The notes below the pieces were generated by a model. That model saw only the letters and a list, made by a program, of their open reading frames with translations, was not told the DNA's origin and made no database searches. The translations under genes were made by a program, and so were the position numbers. This document shows, in pieces, positions 7,954-16,783 of a DNA stretch of 64,000 bases (its first letter is position 1; every line of letters begins with the position of its first letter). The stretch comes from UBA11524 sp034104265 (GTDB lineage: Bacteria; Bacillota; Clostridia; Christensenellales; Aristaeellaceae): assembly GCA_034104265.1 (NCBI GenBank), contig JAXEEE010000132.1:19919-83918 (forward strand). Direction: 5' to 3'.

Positions 7954-9026
7954 GAACCACCACCCTCGTACACAGCCCGGAGGAGAGCCTGCGCCTGCGC
8001 CTGATGGGGGATCGCCGCGCCCGGATGCACCAGGTGCAGCTGTGGTGCGCGGTTTCCCTGCTGCGCACGGCGATCACGGTGGTGCTCCCCATGTGCGGCA
8101 GCGCGGGGTGGTGGCTTGCACCGGTGTGCCTGCTGCCGGGGCTGGTCATGTACGGTCTGGCCTGTCTGACCTTGCGGCGTACCGGCGCGGCGACGCTGAC
8201 GGAGGCGGCCCGCATCGCCCTGGGGCGCACAGGGGCGGTTATCCAATCCGTGCTGCTGGCCCTGCTGCTGCTGACGGACGGCGCGGCCTCCATGACCGCG
8301 CTGGTGACGGGCTTCACCGAGGGCATCGGCACGGAGGGCACGCAGATTACCATGGCCCTGCTGACGCTGCTGGCGATGCTGTTCTGCCTGCACCGGGACG
8401 GGCTGGCCTGGGGCATTCACCTGATGCGCTGGCCCATGCTGGCTCTGGCGGCGGGCGCAGGGGCCGTGATGCTGACCATGGCCCGGGCGGACGGCCTCCA
8501 TCCCGTGCTGGGGCCGGGTGACGATGCGTTGACGGCTGCCATCCGGGCGGGGATCGCCATGGGCTGGCCGCTGACGCTGCTGGCGACGGTGGAGCCCGCC
8601 CGGCCCGGGAGGCTGCGTCCGCTGCTGCCGCCGGTGGGGATACTCTGCGCTGCTGCGGCGCTCGTGTGCCTGGTGAATCCCTGCGAGGTGCTGACCCGGC
8701 CCGCTGCCCTGGCGGAGCGGCTGCTGCTGCCCGCGCTGTATCTGCCCCCCGCCCTGCGCACGCTGACCCACAGCCTGGGTATGCTGGCGCTGTTCCTGGC
8801 GGTGGCCACGGCGGCACAGCTGGGAGCGGGGCACGTGCTGTCCCCCTGGGGGCGGGAGGTTGTCTGGCTGCCCGGTGCGCTGGCGGCGGCTATCGCAGCA
8901 ACGCAGTGCCTGCCCATCAGCGGGCTGTGGCAGGGGCTGAGCGCGCTGCTCACCTGGCTGCCGGCGGTTCTGGCGCTGATGCTGATCCTGATGGCTTGCC
9001 GGAGGAAACCATGTTCAGGCGAATGA
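7950..9026 (+). CDS. Spore germination receptor subunit B (GerAB/ArcD-like permease)
   Basis: B-subunit of the germinant receptor, a transporter-like protein of the APC superfamily expected to bind the nutrient. The product is 358 residues with about ten hydrophobic helices and a short basic tail (ACRRKPCSGE), the normal GerAB size. The sequence is very rich in Ala and Leu and has few family-diagnostic motifs by eye. The call leans on helix count, size and position between the A and C subunits. It overlaps the A gene by four bases and the C gene by sixteen. Confidence 0.88.
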   Translation: MRTTTLVHSPEESLRLRLMGDRRARMHQVQLWCAVSLLRTAITVVLPMCGSAGWWLAPVCLLPGLVMYGLACLTLRRTGAATLTEAARIALGRTGAVIQSVLLALLLLTDGAASMTALVTGFTEGIGTEGTQITMALLTLLAMLFCLHRDGLAWGIHLMRWPMLALAAGAGAVMLTMARADGLHPVLGPGDDALTAAIRAGIAMGWPLTLLATVEPARPGRLRPLLPPVGILCAAAALVCLVNPCEVLTRPAALAERLLLPALYLPPALRTLTHSLGMLALFLAVATAAQLGAGHVLSPWGREVVWLPGALAAAIAATQCLPISGLWQGLSALLTWLPAVLALMLILMACRRKPCSGE

Positions 9027-10039
9027 TGCTGCTTTTCCTGTGCGGAATCCTGTGCGTGTCCTGCTCGGCGCTCCCGGCGGAGGAGCGCTCCTTTGCCGTG
9101 GCGGTGGGGATCACCCGGGCTGGGGAAACCTGGCATACAACGGCGCGGATCCCCGACTATCAGCAGGAGGGCGGGTACGTGACCCTTTCCGCCCGGGGGC
9201 AATCGCTGACGGAGGCGCTGTCGCAGCTGGACGCCGCTGCGCCCATGCGCATGCATTACGGGCAGGTGCGGCTGCTGGTGTTCAGCCGGGAGACAGCGGA
9301 ATCTGCCGGTTTCTCCGCAGCCCTGGAGGAGCTGGCATCCATGCCGGACATGCGGCTGCAGGCTCAGGTGTGCGTGACGGAGGCGGACATGGCCTCCTTC
9401 ATGGACGCGCTGTCGCCGCTGACGGGCACCCGGCTGAGCAAGTCCCTCGACATCCTGCTGGACACTCACCAACGGCTGGGCGTGATCCCGGACGCATCCC
9501 TGTCAGCCATCATGCGCATGGGGGAGCGGCAGTGTCCAGTGCTTCTGTCCGCCGCGCTGACGGTTCAGGGAGGTGCGGATGACCTGCCCCTGCAGGGAGC
9601 GGGGGAGGTGCTTTTGTCAGGCTGCTGGCTGGCCGACGCGTCAGGCCGGGTGCGGGGAAGCCTCAACGCCCGGGAGACACAGCTGCTCATGCTGATGTGC
9701 AGCCGCCTGCGCAAGGCGACCATTCCCCTGGAGGACGGCACGGTCACCCTGTCCGACGGGAGCAGCCGGGTGCGCCTGGACGGCAATCATGCCCTTTGCA
9801 CGCTGACCCTGCGCTACACGCACGCGTCGCTTGCCCAGGAGGCCCTCCGGCAATCGGTGCAGGCGGAGGCAGAGCGGGTACTTGGGCTGCTGGCGGCGGC
9901 GGACTGCGACGCGCTGGGGCTGGGCGACCAGGCCATCCGGCACTTCCCGGACATGGAAGCCTGGCACGCGCTGGACTGGCCGGGGCTGTACCCCAACCTG
10001 ACGTGGAAGGTGCAGATGAAGCTTCTTCCGCCTGCGTGA
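9011..10039 (+). CDS. Spore germination receptor subunit C (GerAC-like)
   Basis: C-subunit of the germinant receptor, normally a lipoprotein facing the space outside the spore inner membrane. The product from ATG 9011 (GGAGGAAACC upstream) is 342 residues. It starts with MFRRMMLLFLCGILCVSCSA. The CVSC stretch is an imperfect lipobox (Cys rather than Leu, Val or Ile at -3). The next part, EERSFAVAVGITRAG, resembles the opening of GerAC N-terminal domains, and a C-terminal alpha/beta region rich in Leu and Ala follows. Frames extending upstream of 9011 run inside the B-subunit gene and lack a ribosome site. A strong terminator follows directly. Confidence 0.87.
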   Translation: MFRRMMLLFLCGILCVSCSALPAEERSFAVAVGITRAGETWHTTARIPDYQQEGGYVTLSARGQSLTEALSQLDAAAPMRMHYGQVRLLVFSRETAESAGFSAALEELASMPDMRLQAQVCVTEADMASFMDALSPLTGTRLSKSLDILLDTHQRLGVIPDASLSAIMRMGERQCPVLLSAALTVQGGADDLPLQGAGEVLLSGCWLADASGRVRGSLNARETQLLMLMCSRLRKATIPLEDGTVTLSDGSSRVRLDGNHALCTLTLRYTHASLAQEALRQSVQAEAERVLGLLAAADCDALGLGDQAIRHFPDMEAWHALDWPGLYPNLTWKVQMKLLPPA

Positions 10040-10047
10040 CACAGCAA

Positions 10048-10079
10048 AAGCCCCGGACGCCTGATCATGTCCGGGGCTT
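10048..10079. terminator. Bidirectional terminator between the ger operon and the tubulin/GTPase operon
   Basis: A perfect 11-base inverted repeat, AAGCCCCGGAC and GTCCGGGGCTT, with a 10-base loop. T-rich sequence follows on both strands (TTTTGC on the minus strand). The two converging operons stop on either side of it. Confidence 0.88.
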
Positions 10080-10086
10080 GCCGGTT

Positions 10087-11958
10087 TTACCGGTACTGGA
10101 CCTCAAAGAGGTAGATGACGTTGGATTCCGGGGTGTAGTAGTAGCGGTAGGATTTCAGCCGTTTGCCTCCGCTGCGCCAGCTGTTGCAGATGTTCTGGAT
10201 GGACATCAGCGCCGTGCTGAAGTCCCGGGAGCTGTCGAAGGATATGGCCGCCACGTCTTCGCCCCGCTGGTATGCCTGGGTCAGGGCAGCGTGGATGGCC
10301 GACTTCACATCGCTGCCCGCGGGCACCGTGCAGCCCTCCTGGGCGTAGTACAGGTATTTTTGCCCCGTGGCATAGGGCGGGATCAGCTTGAAATCATCCT
10401 GATAGGTTCGGGCGCTGAACATCTTGGTGTGGTCAATGTTCATGTACGGCAGATAATCGATCCAGCCCTCCAGCACATCAATGACCATGCCGGAAGGATC
10501 GTCCCAGGTCACGTCCGTCTCATACCATTCGCCATCCAGCTGCACGGCCGACCACAGATGACCGTCAGGCATGATCACGCCGTTGTCGTAGGTATCGCCC
10601 AGGATTTCGCAACAGGGAATGCCGTAGCAGCGCAGAGTCAGGTTCAGCGCGCGGGCGTAGCCGGAACACTTGGCATAATGGTAGTACCATACGCTGTTGG
10701 CTGCGCCGCAGTAGGGAAGCTTCTTGTCGTAGTAGCAGTGATCGATGATGTAGCGATAGATGGCCAGCTCCCTGCTGTAATCGCTGGAACCGAAGCCGGG
10801 CTGCTGACTCATGCTGCGAATGGTCTGCATGATGCTCTTCAGTTCCATGTCATACTGGGCCTTGCTCATGGTATAGGGCGGCTCATAGGCTGTATAGCCC
10901 TGACTGTTGCTGTAATGGTAGTAGGTCTGCCCGGCCTGGACGCCCTGCATGAACAATTCGGGGGTGTCGAACATGAGCACGTCCATCACCCGATAGAACT
11001 CCTCAGCGGTATAGGGCTCAGGGAAGTCAATCAACTGCTCAAAGGCCGCGGTGCCATCGTAGAGGACGCTGTACAGCTGCTTTTCCCGGGTGGTGAGCTG
11101 GAAGTAGTAGTAGCGGGTGTTCACATCATACAGCGTGAACAGGTCGCTGGTCGGAGCCGTGGGCAGCGGGGTCGGCGAGGGCGTCGGGGTGGGCGAGGGC
11201 GTCGGGGTGACGACGACCACCGGCTTGAGCGAGGGTGTGGGCGAAGGCGTTGGCGTAGGAGAGGGAGTCGGCGTGGGTGTGGGTGAGGGCGTGGGCGTAG
11301 GCGAGGGCGTCGGGGTGACCACAACCAGCCAGGGATCATGGGTGGAGGGCGGCGTCGTGGGCTGCCCGTTCCACACGATCTCCAGTATTTGCATGGCGGT
11401 GATCTGCGGCAGATTCTCCAGCGGGTTGATCAGATAGAAGGCCGCTTGATACCGCCCTGGCCGGGTGAGCAGAATATCGTCCTCCACCACGGCGGAACGC
11501 TGCCTGAACAGGTAGGCGGGATCGTTGGCTGCCTGCAGCCCTTCGCCTTCCGGCGCAAGGGCGAAGCCGGCCATGTAGAACAGCTTGTCGTCCAGCCCGG
11601 AGGCCTCATAGCGCAGGTGCAGCCGGATGGAGCCGTCCTCCAGACAGTCATAGGTGTAGCTCACCTGGCCGGGAAGCGTGACGGCGGACTGACGGACAAA
11701 GGACGCAATGAGCAATACGGCCGCCAGCACAATCACTGCGATGCTGCAGCACAGGGCGATGCTCCTGGTGATGAAACGGTTGGGCTCCTGAGGGGAACCG
11801 CCGCCCTGGGAGAAATCACCGAAATCAGAAGATGAGGCTGTGAAGTCATCGGCTGCAAAGCCGGAAGAGGAGCCCTGCTGGCTGGAGGCAGTTCCCCAGT
11901 CGCTGTCAGATGGCCCGGAGGAGGTACCGGAGGTATCCCAGGAATCCCAGTCGTCCAT
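10087..11958 (-). CDS. Membrane-anchored transglutaminase-like protein with Pro/Thr linker; last gene of the tubulin/GTPase operon
   Basis: The product is 623 residues. A cytosolic N-terminus (1-60) is low in complexity and rich in Gly, Ser, Asp, Trp and Phe (MDDWDSWD, ADDF, DFGDF). One membrane helix (about 64-88) leads to a beta-rich extracellular segment (95-200), a TPTPSP linker (about 215-270) and a transglutaminase/papain-like domain. The catalytic triad candidates are Cys431 in YAKCSGYARALN, His467 in PDGHLWSAV and Asp482 in YETDVTWDDP. Such domains act as protein cross-linkers, amidases or peptidases; which applies here is unknown. The start has CAGGAGG upstream and lies 14 bases after the vWA gene. 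The terminator at 10048-10079 closes the operon. Confidence 0.9.
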   Translation of the reverse strand: MDDWDSWDTSGTSSGPSDSDWGTASSQQGSSSGFAADDFTASSSDFGDFSQGGGSPQEPNRFITRSIALCCSIAVIVLAAVLLIASFVRQSAVTLPGQVSYTYDCLEDGSIRLHLRYEASGLDDKLFYMAGFALAPEGEGLQAANDPAYLFRQRSAVVEDDILLTRPGRYQAAFYLINPLENLPQITAMQILEIVWNGQPTTPPSTHDPWLVVVTPTPSPTPTPSPTPTPTPSPTPTPSPTPSLKPVVVVTPTPSPTPTPSPTPLPTAPTSDLFTLYDVNTRYYYFQLTTREKQLYSVLYDGTAAFEQLIDFPEPYTAEEFYRVMDVLMFDTPELFMQGVQAGQTYYHYSNSQGYTAYEPPYTMSKAQYDMELKSIMQTIRSMSQQPGFGSSDYSRELAIYRYIIDHCYYDKKLPYCGAANSVWYYHYAKCSGYARALNLTLRCYGIPCCEILGDTYDNGVIMPDGHLWSAVQLDGEWYETDVTWDDPSGMVIDVLEGWIDYLPYMNIDHTKMFSARTYQDDFKLIPPYATGQKYLYYAQEGCTVPAGSDVKSAIHAALTQAYQRGEDVAAISFDSSRDFSTALMSIQNICNSWRSGGKRLKSYRYYYTPESNVIYLFEVQYR

Positions 11959-11972
11959 GTGTTGTCCTCCTG

Positions 11973-13301
11973 TCAGAAATCAAAGGGATCGGCCTGCTGC
12001 CCAGGGGCGGTGGAAGCCGTGTTCGGCACGGCCTTCTGACCATACACGCGGTTGCGGCGCATGAAGACCACGCCCAGCAGCGTGAAGGCAGCGCCCTCCA
12101 GCAGCCACTGCTGACCGTCGAAGAGGGACAGCGGCGCGAACTTCAGCAGTGCAAAGGAGGCCAGCGCCATCAGCGGGGAGAGAATCACCTGGAAGCGGAA
12201 CTGGCCCTTGACGCTGAGCATCAGCCACAGTGCCATACCGATGCTCAGCCCCTCCAGCAGCATCATGATCAGCGTGATGGTGATGGCCCGGCTGCTGCGG
12301 GAGCGCAGAAGATCCTGGTCAATCTCATACTGCCGGTGGGTCACCAGCTGGGTTACCTCCTGCAGGGTGGTGATCAAGTCGCCATAATCATGGATGCTGT
12401 GGCCGGAGCCGCCGGTAGCGTCAATCACATGCTGCAGCGCCGGATCCAGCGAGCTTTCCAGCTGAATGCAGGATATGCTCAGGCTGTCGGCCTTGCAGCG
12501 GTTAATGATGTCCTCGGCGGTCGACAGGTCGCCAACGCCGTCGGACACCATCACGATCCGGGTGGGATAGCCGTTGGTCGGAGGATTCTGATCGTAGAGG
12601 TTCAGTGCGGTCTGCAGCGGCTGGTCGAAGTTGGTCAGGCCGGTAGGCTCCATGGTCAGCGTACTTTTCAGCTGGCTGCGCTGGGCTGCGGTCAGCCGGG
12701 CCATGGGAACCGTGCCGTTTTTCAGCACATCGCCGCTGAACAGCACCAGGCCGACGCTGACGTCATCCGGCAGGCTGTCCAGAATATCATTGATGGCCTG
12801 GATGCTCTCCCGATCCCTGTTGCCGGACATGGAGCCGCTCTTGTCCATGGCGAAGACGAAGTTGCACGCATTCGAGGTGACGCTGACCGTCTCATAGACA
12901 GGGGTGAGGTTGCCCAGGTAGATGGCGTCGCACAGGCAGCCTACGGTAAAGGTGGCCAGCGTACCCAGCAGCGCGACAATGGCCTGCGCCTTGCGGCTGT
13001 AGTAGGGCGTCATGGCGTTGCTGGCATTCTCCACCATCAGGGCGGAGAAAAGCATCGCGGCCATCGGCACCATGAAGCTCAGGCCAATCAGCAGGGTGTT
13101 GCGGTTGTTCACATTCCGCGTCAGGTAGGCGATCAGGAAGGAAAGCGCCGCGACCACCATCAGGGATACAAACGTCTGCTGCCAGTGCCATCCGCCCTTG
13201 ACGGGAGATACCGGCGCGGCGGGAGCAGTTGAGAATCCATCGCTCTGTCCCGCGGAACCGGAGGAAGCGGGTGCAAAATCCCATTCGTCAAAGTTGGCCA
13301 T
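11973..13301 (-). CDS. Six-helix membrane protein with extracellular vWA domain and C-terminal Asp-Phe
   Basis: The product is 442 residues. The cytosolic N-terminus carries an acidic-aromatic stretch (MANFDEWDF). Three membrane helices follow (about 42-60, 68-90, 105-128), then an extracellular von Willebrand factor A domain. Its MIDAS motif is intact: D153KSGS157, a Thr in GLTNFD, and Asp in MVSDGVGD. Three more helices (from about residue 325) return the chain to the cytosol, ending RRNRVYG...ADPFDF. vWA domains bind protein ligands through a divalent metal. It lies 29 bases after its upstream neighbour. The Asp-Phe terminus recurs in two other proteins of this operon. The product is unnamed; the vWA call is secure. 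Confidence 0.9.
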   Translation of the reverse strand: MANFDEWDFAPASSGSAGQSDGFSTAPAAPVSPVKGGWHWQQTFVSLMVVAALSFLIAYLTRNVNNRNTLLIGLSFMVPMAAMLFSALMVENASNAMTPYYSRKAQAIVALLGTLATFTVGCLCDAIYLGNLTPVYETVSVTSNACNFVFAMDKSGSMSGNRDRESIQAINDILDSLPDDVSVGLVLFSGDVLKNGTVPMARLTAAQRSQLKSTLTMEPTGLTNFDQPLQTALNLYDQNPPTNGYPTRIVMVSDGVGDLSTAEDIINRCKADSLSISCIQLESSLDPALQHVIDATGGSGHSIHDYGDLITTLQEVTQLVTHRQYEIDQDLLRSRSSRAITITLIMMLLEGLSIGMALWLMLSVKGQFRFQVILSPLMALASFALLKFAPLSLFDGQQWLLEGAAFTLLGVVFMRRNRVYGQKAVPNTASTAPGQQADPFDF

Positions 13302-13330
13302 GATGCCGCCTTCTTTCTCAGGATGCTGTA

Positions 13331-16258
13331 TCAGCCGCCAAAGGACGCGACGTCAGAAAGGTAGACCAGATCGATCTGGGCAAGGGTGAGGTAATTGCCG
13401 GGCGCCATGATGGATTTCTTCGCAGGCAGATTCAGGGCGTTGGCAGCCTTGCGGCCCACACATACCCTGATGGCGCCGCCCCTGCAGGGAGAAACGACAA
13501 TGTCGGTCAGCATGTTCAGGGGCATGCTCCGGGGCGGGTACAGCTGCGCGCTGATCAGCAGCTGGGCCAGGGTGACGCGCTTCTTACCGCAGGCTTCCAG
13601 CCCGACAGCGTTCTCCATGCCGTGGACGCGGATGCCGATCCTGCTCCCGCGGACAAAGCAGGGACGGGTTACCTGCCAGACAATCAATCCGGCGACGGCG
13701 AGGACGATCACCGCAGCCACAATGATGATCAGCTTGATGAGTAACCCGGTAAGCTTAGAGGACACGCGGATCTGCCAGGTCATGGCGGGCAGCTCTTCCG
13801 CCGCGCGCTCTTCATCGTCAGCGGCCGTCAGCGTAACGGTGTAGCTGCCAACCTCGTTCAGCTGCAGGGTTACGGAGGACGCGCTCTGTGCCGCGTCCAG
13901 CGTCCACACGAAGGAGGTCTCGCTGCCTGCAGCGGCGATGGGGTTGCCCTGCTTATCCAGGAGCACGGGGGTACCCGGGCCGGCGACGATCAGCGTGCAG
14001 GCAAGCTGCTCGGGATGATCGTCCACAAACAGCGAAGCAGGGATGAAGTCAGCCTTATCGCCGGTCAGTTGCATATCCAGCTGCTTGATGCTGTTGGGCA
14101 TATCGTCCAGCTCAGCGGAAAGGGGCATGGGGTCGGTGAAGCCCTCCGCAGCCTTAGGCGCAGCGTTCGTCAGGGTCATGGTGACAGGCGACAGCAGGTT
14201 CGGCAGGGCCAGCCCGTTCAGCGCGGCAGAGACAGTCAGTTTCGCCTCCAGGCTGGCGCGGGTGGCAGGCAGCGTTACGGTATACTGCAGGGAGCCATCC
14301 GCCAGGCGGGTCGTACTGCCCTGCGGCTGCAGGTCTGCAGGCACGGGCGTTCCGTCCGTCAGCGTCAGCTGCGGGATGAATGTCAGCGCCTGCTCCAGCG
14401 GGGGAAGCGCATCCCCGACCTGGCTCCGCTGTTCCACCATGGCGTCATAGAGGGCTGCCTCCATGTCGGAAAGCACGAAGGTCAGCTGCAGCTCGCTGTC
14501 ATAGGGCAGGTCGATGGCGCTGGTCGGCCGGGGCGTCATCTGCCAGTCCTTCAATGCGTCCGTGGCGGAAAGCTGCCTGAAGGTCAGAAGACATGTATAG
14601 GGGGCACTGCTGCCGTCCGACACGGACAGCTCCACATCAACGGAGGAGGCGTCGGTCTTCAGCGGCGTAAAGGATGCTTCATGCTCCGTTACAGCGAACT
14701 GGTAGTTGACGGTACCTTTCCATGCGGGTGAGGCGGTGAAGGTCAGGGAATCATGATCCGGGTCGGCAAACAGTGTGTTCAGATCCACCGTATAAGTCTG
14801 AACAGCATCGGACGCGCCGGGAATACCGGCATAGGTGACAAATTCAGTCTGCCCGGTCTTCATTTCGGGCGAACGATTGTCCACCTGGCAGGGGATGGGC
14901 TCCGCATTCATGGTCAGCCAGACGTCCGGGCCCAGCTGCATGGACAGGTCAAGCTGATGGCTTCCTGCAGCGAGCGAGGGTACTGTCACCAGCCATTCGG
15001 CCGTGCCGTTGGCATAGGGGCGCGGAGCAGCCTCCAGAGGCACGCTGCCGCCAGCCATGGCGAAGCTTGCCTGGCCCGCCAGCGCCTCGGGAATGGCCGC
15101 GGACACCAGCAGCTGGTTCGCTTCCCTGTACCAGGTCAGCTGCTCAGGCAGGGGCGTACCGTCCGCCTGCAGCACGGTCAGCGTCACCGCATCCATGTGC
15201 ATGTATGCCTGCACGCGGAAATCCGCCTGGTCGGTCAGGGTCAGTTCTCCGGTGGGCACCTGGTGCAGAAGCAGCCAGGCCTTGTCATCCTGCCGGATCA
15301 GCGTAACGTCCTCAGGGAGTTCTACAACGCTGTCGCCCGGCAGGACTTCGGCATCGCCGTCCACATCGGACGTGGTGGCCAGCGACATGGCGGGAAGGGC
15401 AGCATCGGCACAGGTCAGCTTCAGGCCCGGGGTCACGCCGGTCAGGCACAGGAGGGCATCCTGCCCGTTGTGCTGCCAGGTGTACACATTGCCCGTGGAG
15501 GCAGTCTCCGGCAGGGCCGCGTTCAGATCCCGGGTGTGGCGGAAAACCAGCATGCCGCTCTGCTCAGGGGCATCGGAGGGGGCGGAAATGTGAACCGTCA
15601 CCCGCGCGCTGCTCTCACCCAGGGTCTCCAGCAGCGCATCGTCCAGATAGCGGTTGCCCTCCGCCAGGGCGTCCTCCCCGTGCCAGACAAGATGCAGCGT
15701 CATGTCGGGATGCAGGGACAGCAGCCTGGAGAACGCGTTGATGATATCTTCAGCCTTGCTGTCCTTTTCGTCAATGAACATCCCCTTCTCGGCGGAGTAC
15801 GCGGCCTGAATGCGCGCATCCGGGCTGAGCAGCCAGAAATCAACAGGTTCGGTCCAGTTTGCCGCCTGCTTCTCAAGGCTGCCGCAGAAGGCTTTCATCA
15901 GCGTCAGCCTGGAAGAGGTCTTGTTGCCCAGGTTGACGCTCATCGCATCCATCAGGCGCTGCAGACGCTGATCCAGCGTTTCGTCCGCATTCAGATCCGG
16001 CTGCTTGATGGAGCCGCTCATGGGTATCAGCCGAACGTCATCCCCCTGCTGAATCGCCTGCGCAGCCAGCAGCCGGGTCAGAAGCAGATAGTCTGACGTC
16101 ACCTGAGGATAGTCCTTCGTTGTGCCAAAGGCGACCAGCAGGGTTCCGCTTCTGTCCGCAGGGTCGGAGGTGGACTCGCCGTATACCAGCGACGAGGCGA
16201 ACAGCAGGACAAATGCCGTCAGCACAAGCACGGCAGAACGGATCAGACGTTTACGCAT
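13331..16258 (-). CDS. Secreted single-pass protein with degenerate vWA-like and cadherin-like regions (paralogue of the first operon gene)
   Basis: The product is 975 residues from ATG 16258, chosen because AAAGGAG lies about 8 bases upstream; the frame could extend to 16294. It has a signal peptide (MRKRLIRSAVLVLTAFVLLF), a large ectodomain, one membrane helix near the C-terminus (KLIIIVAAVIVLAVAGLIVW) and a ~115-residue cytosolic domain. It resembles the vWA protein encoded at 27915-31181. Both contain a DPDHDSLTF / DEDHDALTF calcium-type cadherin-like motif. Both follow the helix with a related cytosolic domain (RKAITLASVI versus KKRVTLAQLLI). The position matching the MIDAS strand reads LLVAFGTTKDY instead of IVLLIDQSNSM, so the metal site appears lost. 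Function unknown. Confidence 0.87.
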   Translation of the reverse strand: MRKRLIRSAVLVLTAFVLLFASSLVYGESTSDPADRSGTLLVAFGTTKDYPQVTSDYLLLTRLLAAQAIQQGDDVRLIPMSGSIKQPDLNADETLDQRLQRLMDAMSVNLGNKTSSRLTLMKAFCGSLEKQAANWTEPVDFWLLSPDARIQAAYSAEKGMFIDEKDSKAEDIINAFSRLLSLHPDMTLHLVWHGEDALAEGNRYLDDALLETLGESSARVTVHISAPSDAPEQSGMLVFRHTRDLNAALPETASTGNVYTWQHNGQDALLCLTGVTPGLKLTCADAALPAMSLATTSDVDGDAEVLPGDSVVELPEDVTLIRQDDKAWLLLHQVPTGELTLTDQADFRVQAYMHMDAVTLTVLQADGTPLPEQLTWYREANQLLVSAAIPEALAGQASFAMAGGSVPLEAAPRPYANGTAEWLVTVPSLAAGSHQLDLSMQLGPDVWLTMNAEPIPCQVDNRSPEMKTGQTEFVTYAGIPGASDAVQTYTVDLNTLFADPDHDSLTFTASPAWKGTVNYQFAVTEHEASFTPLKTDASSVDVELSVSDGSSAPYTCLLTFRQLSATDALKDWQMTPRPTSAIDLPYDSELQLTFVLSDMEAALYDAMVEQRSQVGDALPPLEQALTFIPQLTLTDGTPVPADLQPQGSTTRLADGSLQYTVTLPATRASLEAKLTVSAALNGLALPNLLSPVTMTLTNAAPKAAEGFTDPMPLSAELDDMPNSIKQLDMQLTGDKADFIPASLFVDDHPEQLACTLIVAGPGTPVLLDKQGNPIAAAGSETSFVWTLDAAQSASSVTLQLNEVGSYTVTLTAADDEERAAEELPAMTWQIRVSSKLTGLLIKLIIIVAAVIVLAVAGLIVWQVTRPCFVRGSRIGIRVHGMENAVGLEACGKKRVTLAQLLISAQLYPPRSMPLNMLTDIVVSPCRGGAIRVCVGRKAANALNLPAKKSIMAPGNYLTLAQIDLVYLSDVASFGG

Positions 16259-16297
16259 ATGGGCAACTCCTTTGAAGGGAAATGGCTGACGCAAAGG

Positions 16298-16783
16298 TCA
16301 GAAATCAGTGAAGCTGTTGCCGCTGTTGAAATCATCCTCACGGATGATGCGCGGCGCCCGGGGCCGCAGCAGAATCTCCAGGACGATGAAGACAATGCAC
16401 ATGCCCAGGCACAGGATGCTCCCGATGCCCATGGGAACATAGATCAGCGACGTGATGCCGCTGTAGCTGGTATCCGCCAGCAGGCTCCCCGCCAGGCTGA
16501 CCAGCGCATTGCTGGAAAGCACGGCGTTGCCCATCATGGCAAAGCAAAGCGTCATGATCAGCGATACGCAGCCCACGCCGATGCTGATGCGCAGATCCAG
16601 CAGCAGTGCGGAGAGAATCATGATGATGCCTGCCAGCAGCAGCAGCGCGCACACGGGGCTCAGGGAAAGCAGCGTCATGCCGTTCAGGTGGATGAACAGC
16701 GAGTAGAAGGGCATGAACAGGAAAATCAGGATGTATACCAGGCCGCAGCCTGCAGCGAACCAGTTGGGATTAGAACGTGTCAT
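16298..16783 (-). CDS. Four-helix membrane protein with cytosolic tail ending in Asp-Phe
   Basis: The product is 161 residues from ATG 16783 (AAAGGAG about 10 bases upstream); a longer frame to 17107 only runs inside the upstream gene. Four hydrophobic helices are visible: about residues 10-32, 38-64, 70-90 and 123-143. Arg-rich RPRAPR after the last helix puts the C-terminus in the cytosol by the positive-inside rule. The tail reads REDDFNSGNSFTDF. No known family is recognised. It overlaps the end of the 1102-residue gene by 14 bases and precedes the next gene by 39 bases. It may be a membrane adaptor in the same assembly, by position only. Confidence 0.83.
   Translation of the reverse strand: MTRSNPNWFAAGCGLVYILIFLFMPFYSLFIHLNGMTLLSLSPVCALLLLAGIIMILSALLLDLRISIGVGCVSLIMTLCFAMMGNAVLSSNALVSLAGSLLADTSYSGITSLIYVPMGIGSILCLGMCIVFIVLEILLRPRAPRIIREDDFNSGNSFTDF

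Noticed and set aside
11145..11330. CRISPR-like or VNTR array at the repeated GGCGTC/GGCGAG units
   Set aside because: The repeats are in frame and encode the TPTPSP linker; there are no unique spacers or cas genes.
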